Positions 61,204-64,000 of a stretch of 64,000 bases of DNA are shown here, one piece after another. Position 1 is the stretch's first letter; the number at the start of each line of letters is the position of its first letter. Location of the stretch: positions 62,001 through 126,000 of the forward strand of contig NZ_SWJG01000001.1 of NCBI RefSeq assembly GCF_005870035.1. Direction: 5' to 3'. A program made the translations under genes and the position numbers. The notes below the pieces were generated by a model. That model saw only the letters and a list, made by a program, of their open reading frames with translations. It searched no databases and had not been told where the DNA came from. Source of the DNA: Spirosoma lacussanchae. GTDB taxonomy: Bacteria; Bacteroidota; Bacteroidia; Cytophagales; Spirosomataceae.

Positions 61204-61234
61204 TTGTCAGTCGCGCCGGATCCGCCTACGTTTG
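61204..61234 (+). promoter_or_regulatory. promoter of the seven-helix membrane protein gene
   Basis: TTG (61204-61206), 20-base spacer, TACGTTTG (61227-61234). ATG follows at 61271. Confidence 0.6.
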
Positions 61235-61270
61235 TTTCGTCACTCGCATCCCAAAAAACGCCTGAATCAC

Positions 61271-61951
61271 ATGAAAACGTTGCTGACATTATTTCTGATT
61301 ACTCATATTGTAACGGGCATTACGGCCCTGCTGGTCGGGCTGATTCCGATGTTTGCCCGCAAGGGAAGTCGCCTGCATAACCGCGCCGGACTTGTGTTTG
61401 TCTATTGCATGATCACCGTAGCCATAACGGCCCTGCTGCTCTGCGTGCTGCAGCCGTTCAAAATGATGCGGCTGTTCCTGACCGGCATTGCCGTGTTCAG
61501 TTTCTATCTGAGCATGACCGGCTGGCGGGCTACCAAACAGAAAGACGGACAAATCAGCGCGTTCGACCGGGGGCTGACCTACGCGACTATGCTCGTCAGC
61601 ATCGGCATGATTGGCTTTGGGCTGTACCTGCTCATACTGAACGGAGCGTCGTTTTTCCCGATCGTGTTCTCTTTCTTCGGGGTACTGACCTTTGTTTTCG
61701 CCGGGCGCGACCTGCAGGCCATGCGGCAGCCTGCCCGGAAGATGCAGTGGTACTTTCAGCATTTTACCCGGATGGGAGGGGCCTATATTGCCACATTTAC
61801 GGCAGCCGTCGTTACCAATATTGGGCGGATTGCCCCGGCGGACTCACCTGAGTGGATAGGTACGCTTTTCTGGATTGCCCCGTCTGTAGTTGGCAGTATC
61901 ATCATCAGTCGGACCGTGCGGCACTATCTGATCAAGTTCAAACTGGTCTGA
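61271..61951 (+). CDS. multi-helix membrane protein (DUF2306-like)
   Basis: Membrane protein of 226 residues with about seven helices. 'THIVTGITALLVGLIPMFAR', 'KGSRLHNRAGLVFVYCMITV' and 'WYFQHFTRMGGAYIATFTAA' resemble DUF2306-type proteins, in which the His residues in HN and QHF segments are conserved; function is unknown. ATG at 61271; the longer frame from 61190 has no supporting feature and would cross the promoter. Candidate LytTR operator B lies upstream. Confidence 0.75.
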   Translation: MKTLLTLFLITHIVTGITALLVGLIPMFARKGSRLHNRAGLVFVYCMITVAITALLLCVLQPFKMMRLFLTGIAVFSFYLSMTGWRATKQKDGQISAFDRGLTYATMLVSIGMIGFGLYLLILNGASFFPIVFSFFGVLTFVFAGRDLQAMRQPARKMQWYFQHFTRMGGAYIATFTAAVVTNIGRIAPADSPEWIGTLFWIAPSVVGSIIISRTVRHYLIKFKLV

Positions 61952-61967
61952 TGAGGTCGGCGGCCAG

Positions 61968-62666
61968 CTACCGGGCCAGCAGGGCTTTGGCAACGGGCAG
62001 GGCTTTGTCAGTCCACAACTTCATCTGCTGGCCCGAGTAATGCAGCCCGTCGTATGCAAAGGCGGTGCGGTTGTCGGCGGCCTGGCGGGTCAGGGGAGTG
62101 ATGTCGATGTACACCACATTGGCCTGGCGGCATTCATCCTGCGCGATGGCGTTGAAGGCGTCGATATCCCGGGCAATGCTGGCTTTGTCGCGGCCGGCGG
62201 CAAACGGTGAAACACCCCAGTCCGGAATAGAGAGTACGAACACCCGGTCGGCCCGCTTGCCCGCAAACCGGATTGCGGTCTGTAGCAACGCCCGAAACTC
62301 GGTCCGGTAGCGATCCTGGCTTTGGCCACGGTACTGGTTATTGACGCCGATCAGCAACGATACCAGATCGTATGTTTTCTGATTACCGCTTTGCTGAATA
62401 GCCTCCTGAAGCTCGGCCGTTGTCCAGCCCGTTCGGGCAATAATATCGGGCGCGGCCACGGCTATCTTGCCGTCGCGCAGGCGGTCGGCCAGCTGTACGG
62501 GCCAGCGTTCGTACTCCGACACGCTTTCGCCAATAGTGTACGAGTCGCCGAGAGCCAGGTAAGTAAGCGAAGCCTGAGAAGGGGCGGGGCTGGTAGGCAT
62601 AGCCGGTTCGGGTTGTTGCCGGGTGCAGGCCAGCAAAAGCGAGGTAATAATGAGCAGTAACTTCAT
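61968..62666 (-). CDS. SGNH/GDSL-family hydrolase lipoprotein
   Basis: Lipoprotein of 232 residues, lipobox 'ITSLLLACTRQ'. SGNH motifs: block I 'YLALGDSYTIGESV' (catalytic Ser), block III 'SLLIGVNNQYRG' (GxND-like, with Asn), and block V 'AFAYDGLHYSGQQM' (Asp and His). It probably acts as an esterase or acetylhydrolase on extracellular carbohydrate or lipid. Converges with the DUF2306-like gene, 16 bases apart. Confidence 0.88.
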   Translation of the reverse strand: MKLLLIITSLLLACTRQQPEPAMPTSPAPSQASLTYLALGDSYTIGESVSEYERWPVQLADRLRDGKIAVAAPDIIARTGWTTAELQEAIQQSGNQKTYDLVSLLIGVNNQYRGQSQDRYRTEFRALLQTAIRFAGKRADRVFVLSIPDWGVSPFAAGRDKASIARDIDAFNAIAQDECRQANVVYIDITPLTRQAADNRTAFAYDGLHYSGQQMKLWTDKALPVAKALLAR

Positions 62667-62754
62667 CGGGTATGTAGCGGGCTGTTTACGGGATTACCTA
62701 CGAGCCAGGTTAGAGACCGGATTGCCAGTAACCCCGCAAACGCCCTGCTATACC

Positions 62755-63832
62755 TTACTCCTGTTCGAGCAGGAATGCTTTGATAAACGGGTCGATGTCG
62801 CCGTCGAGTACCGCGTCGGTGTTCGACGTCTGATAGCCGGTGCGGTGGTCTTTCACACGTCGATCGTCCAGGACGTACGACCGAATCTGCGAGCCCCACT
62901 CGATTTTCTGCTTTCCGGCCTCTACTTCGGCGCGGGCTGCGTTTCGTTTCTGTACTTCAATCTCGTACAGCTTCGACTTCAGCAGGCGCATGGCTACTTC
63001 CTTGTTCTGCAACTGGCTCCGTTCCTGCTGACATTCGATGATCAGCCCGGACGGGCGGTGCCGCAGCCGCACGGCCGTTTCGACCTTGTTAACGTTCTGG
63101 CCACCCGCTCCGCCCGATCGGAAGGTATCCCAGTCGATGTCGGCCGGGTTCACCTCAATCTGGATGGTGTCATCAACCAGCGGGTACGCAAAAACCGACG
63201 CAAACGAGGTGTGGCGCCGGGCGTTGGAGTCGAAGGGCGAGATGCGCACCAGCCGGTGAACTCCATTCTCGGACTTCAGAAATCCGTAAGCCAGCGGCCC
63301 GTCGACTTCGATCGTGGCAGACTTGATGCCGGCCGTATCGCCTTCCTGATAATCGACCTGTTTGAGGGCGTAGCCGTGTTTTTCAGCCCAGCGCATGTAC
63401 ATCCGGTAGAGCATATCGGCCCAGTCCTGGCTTTCGGTGCCGCCCGCGCCCGCGTTGATTTCGAGAACCGCGCTGAGCTGATCTTCTTCATTGCCGAGCA
63501 TTTTTTTAAGCTCGAGGTCATCGAGAATAGCCGATACTTTCTGGCCCTCGGCGTCTACTTCTTCTTCGGTAACGTCGCCGGCTTCGTAGAACTCGAAGAG
63601 CGTTTCGAGATCGCCGAACTGGCTGTTCAGTTTCTCGTAACCGCCGGTCCAGCCTTTCAGGGCGCGTACCTGTTTCATTACGCCTTCGGCCCGGGCCGCG
63701 TCGGTCCAGAACTCGGGCTGGAACGTCTGCTGCTCGAGTTCGGCTAGCTGTTCTTTCTTAGCGTCGTAGTCAAAGATACCTCCTCAGAGCCTCTACTCTG
63801 GCCCTCAAGTCGGTCAACTGGTCAGTTGTCAT
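62755..63832 (-). CDS. prfB: peptide chain release factor 2 with programmed +1 frameshift
   Basis: RF2 recognises UGA and UAA stop codons and triggers peptide release. The gene is encoded in two frames. Codons 1-20 run from ATG at 63832 to CTT (63775-63773), where an in-frame TGA (63772-63770) stops zero-frame translation. A +1 shift skips the T at 63772 and continues at GAC (63771) to the stop at 62755, giving about 358 residues, the usual RF2 length. The anticodon-like tripeptide 'SPF' (near 198) and 'GGQ' (near 244, in '[20 protein letters not shown]') are both intact. The frameshift lets RF2 regulate its own level. Confidence 0.96.
63770..63784 (-). promoter_or_regulatory. programmed frameshift site of prfB
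   Basis: Minus strand reads AGG AGG TAT CTT TGA, then C. It has the internal Shine-Dalgarno-like AGGAGG and slippery CTT-T before UGA, as in the known RF2 autoregulation. It stands out because strong AGGAGG sites are otherwise rare in this window. Confidence 0.92.
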
Positions 63833-63847
63833 GAACTTGTCGTAATT

Positions 63848-63873
63848 AATGAGCGAACAAATGAATGAGCGAA
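63848..63873. repeat. direct repeat in the prfB leader
   Basis: AATGAGCGAA occurs at 63848-63857 and 63864-63873, 16 bases apart, in the untranslated leader of prfB. Small word repeat of unknown function. Confidence 0.4.
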
Positions 63874-63916
63874 AATTGAACCGGTATTTCAGCGAACGTT
63901 CTTCGGCTCATGGATA

Positions 63917-63924
63917 CAAAGATA
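63917..63924 (-). promoter_or_regulatory. -7 box for prfB
   Basis: Reads TATCTTTG on the minus strand, an exact TAnnTTTG, giving a leader of about 78 bases to the ATG at 63832. The window's final 76 bases show nothing further. Confidence 0.5.
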
Positions 63925-64000
63925 GAACAAAAGGAGCGGGGGGCCTTGTTTCTGCCGAAAGCGGATCATTGCCGGAAACCAGGGCGCAGCGGCCGGACAC

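Noticed and set aside
62755..63678. prfB as a truncated gene lacking its N-terminus
   Set aside because: The missing N-terminus is present in another frame upstream and joins through a standard programmed frameshift site.

Overview
The window reads as a housekeeping-rich chromosomal segment of a Bacteroidota bacterium, most likely order Cytophagales near Spirosoma. This is inferred from the promoter signature (TAnnTTTG, often with TTG about 19 bases upstream), weak Shine-Dalgarno sites, Bacteroidota-typical families (DUF4293, DUF3467, DUF6265, GEVED, membrane-anchored LytTR) and the tRNA-tuf-tRNA-Trp-secE-nusG-rplKAJL-rpoBC gene order. No database search was possible, so the genus is an inference. 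Base composition looks uniformly GC-rich.

Layout. 0.1-6.2 kb: an AraC-type membrane regulator, an S41 peptidase, endonuclease V and a cydAB bd-oxidase operon. 6.2-10.7 kb: thiolase and a FadB/FadJ-type multifunctional protein of fatty acid beta-oxidation, separated by an opposite-strand PIN toxin/antitoxin pair. 10.7-18.8 kb: a secreted reprolysin-like protease, RNase HII, DUF4293, an MnmD-like tRNA methyltransferase, a thioredoxin-fold protein, an M13 peptidase and a lipoprotein. 18.9-34.8 kb: the translation/transcription core (tRNA-Tyr, -Gly, -Thr, tuf, tRNA-Trp, secE, nusG, rplK, rplA, rplJ, rplL, rpoB, rpoC, a small membrane protein, DUF3467, rpsL, rpsG). 35-43.7 kb: aldose epimerase-like protein, OmpA-family lipoprotein and a run of exported sugar-lactone or carbohydrate-related and peptidase proteins. 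43.7-51 kb: an OPT transporter, tRNA-Gly(CCC) followed by a 1.7-kb segment that ends in a copy of the tRNA 3' end, an HdeD-like protein and a conserved protein of unknown role. 51-57 kb: lipB, a degenerate exonuclease, rnr and a deaminase. 57-62 kb: polyprenyl synthase, rhomboid and LytTR regulator in one operon, then two envelope genes with matching upstream elements. 61.9-64 kb: an SGNH hydrolase and prfB with its programmed frameshift.

No CRISPR array, prophage, transposase or large mobile island is visible. The strongest unexplained signal is a pair of 34-base upstream elements (27 of 34 positions identical by eye). They lie exactly 30 bases before the TAnnTTTG boxes of the two genes that follow the LytTR regulator, which suggests a small local LytTR regulon. 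Other points of interest are the tRNA-Gly remnant, three intra-operonic islands built from short repeated words and their reverse complements, a PolB-type exonuclease that appears to have lost catalytic residues, and candidate unusual starts (TTG for rpoB and rnhB, a near-leaderless epimerase).
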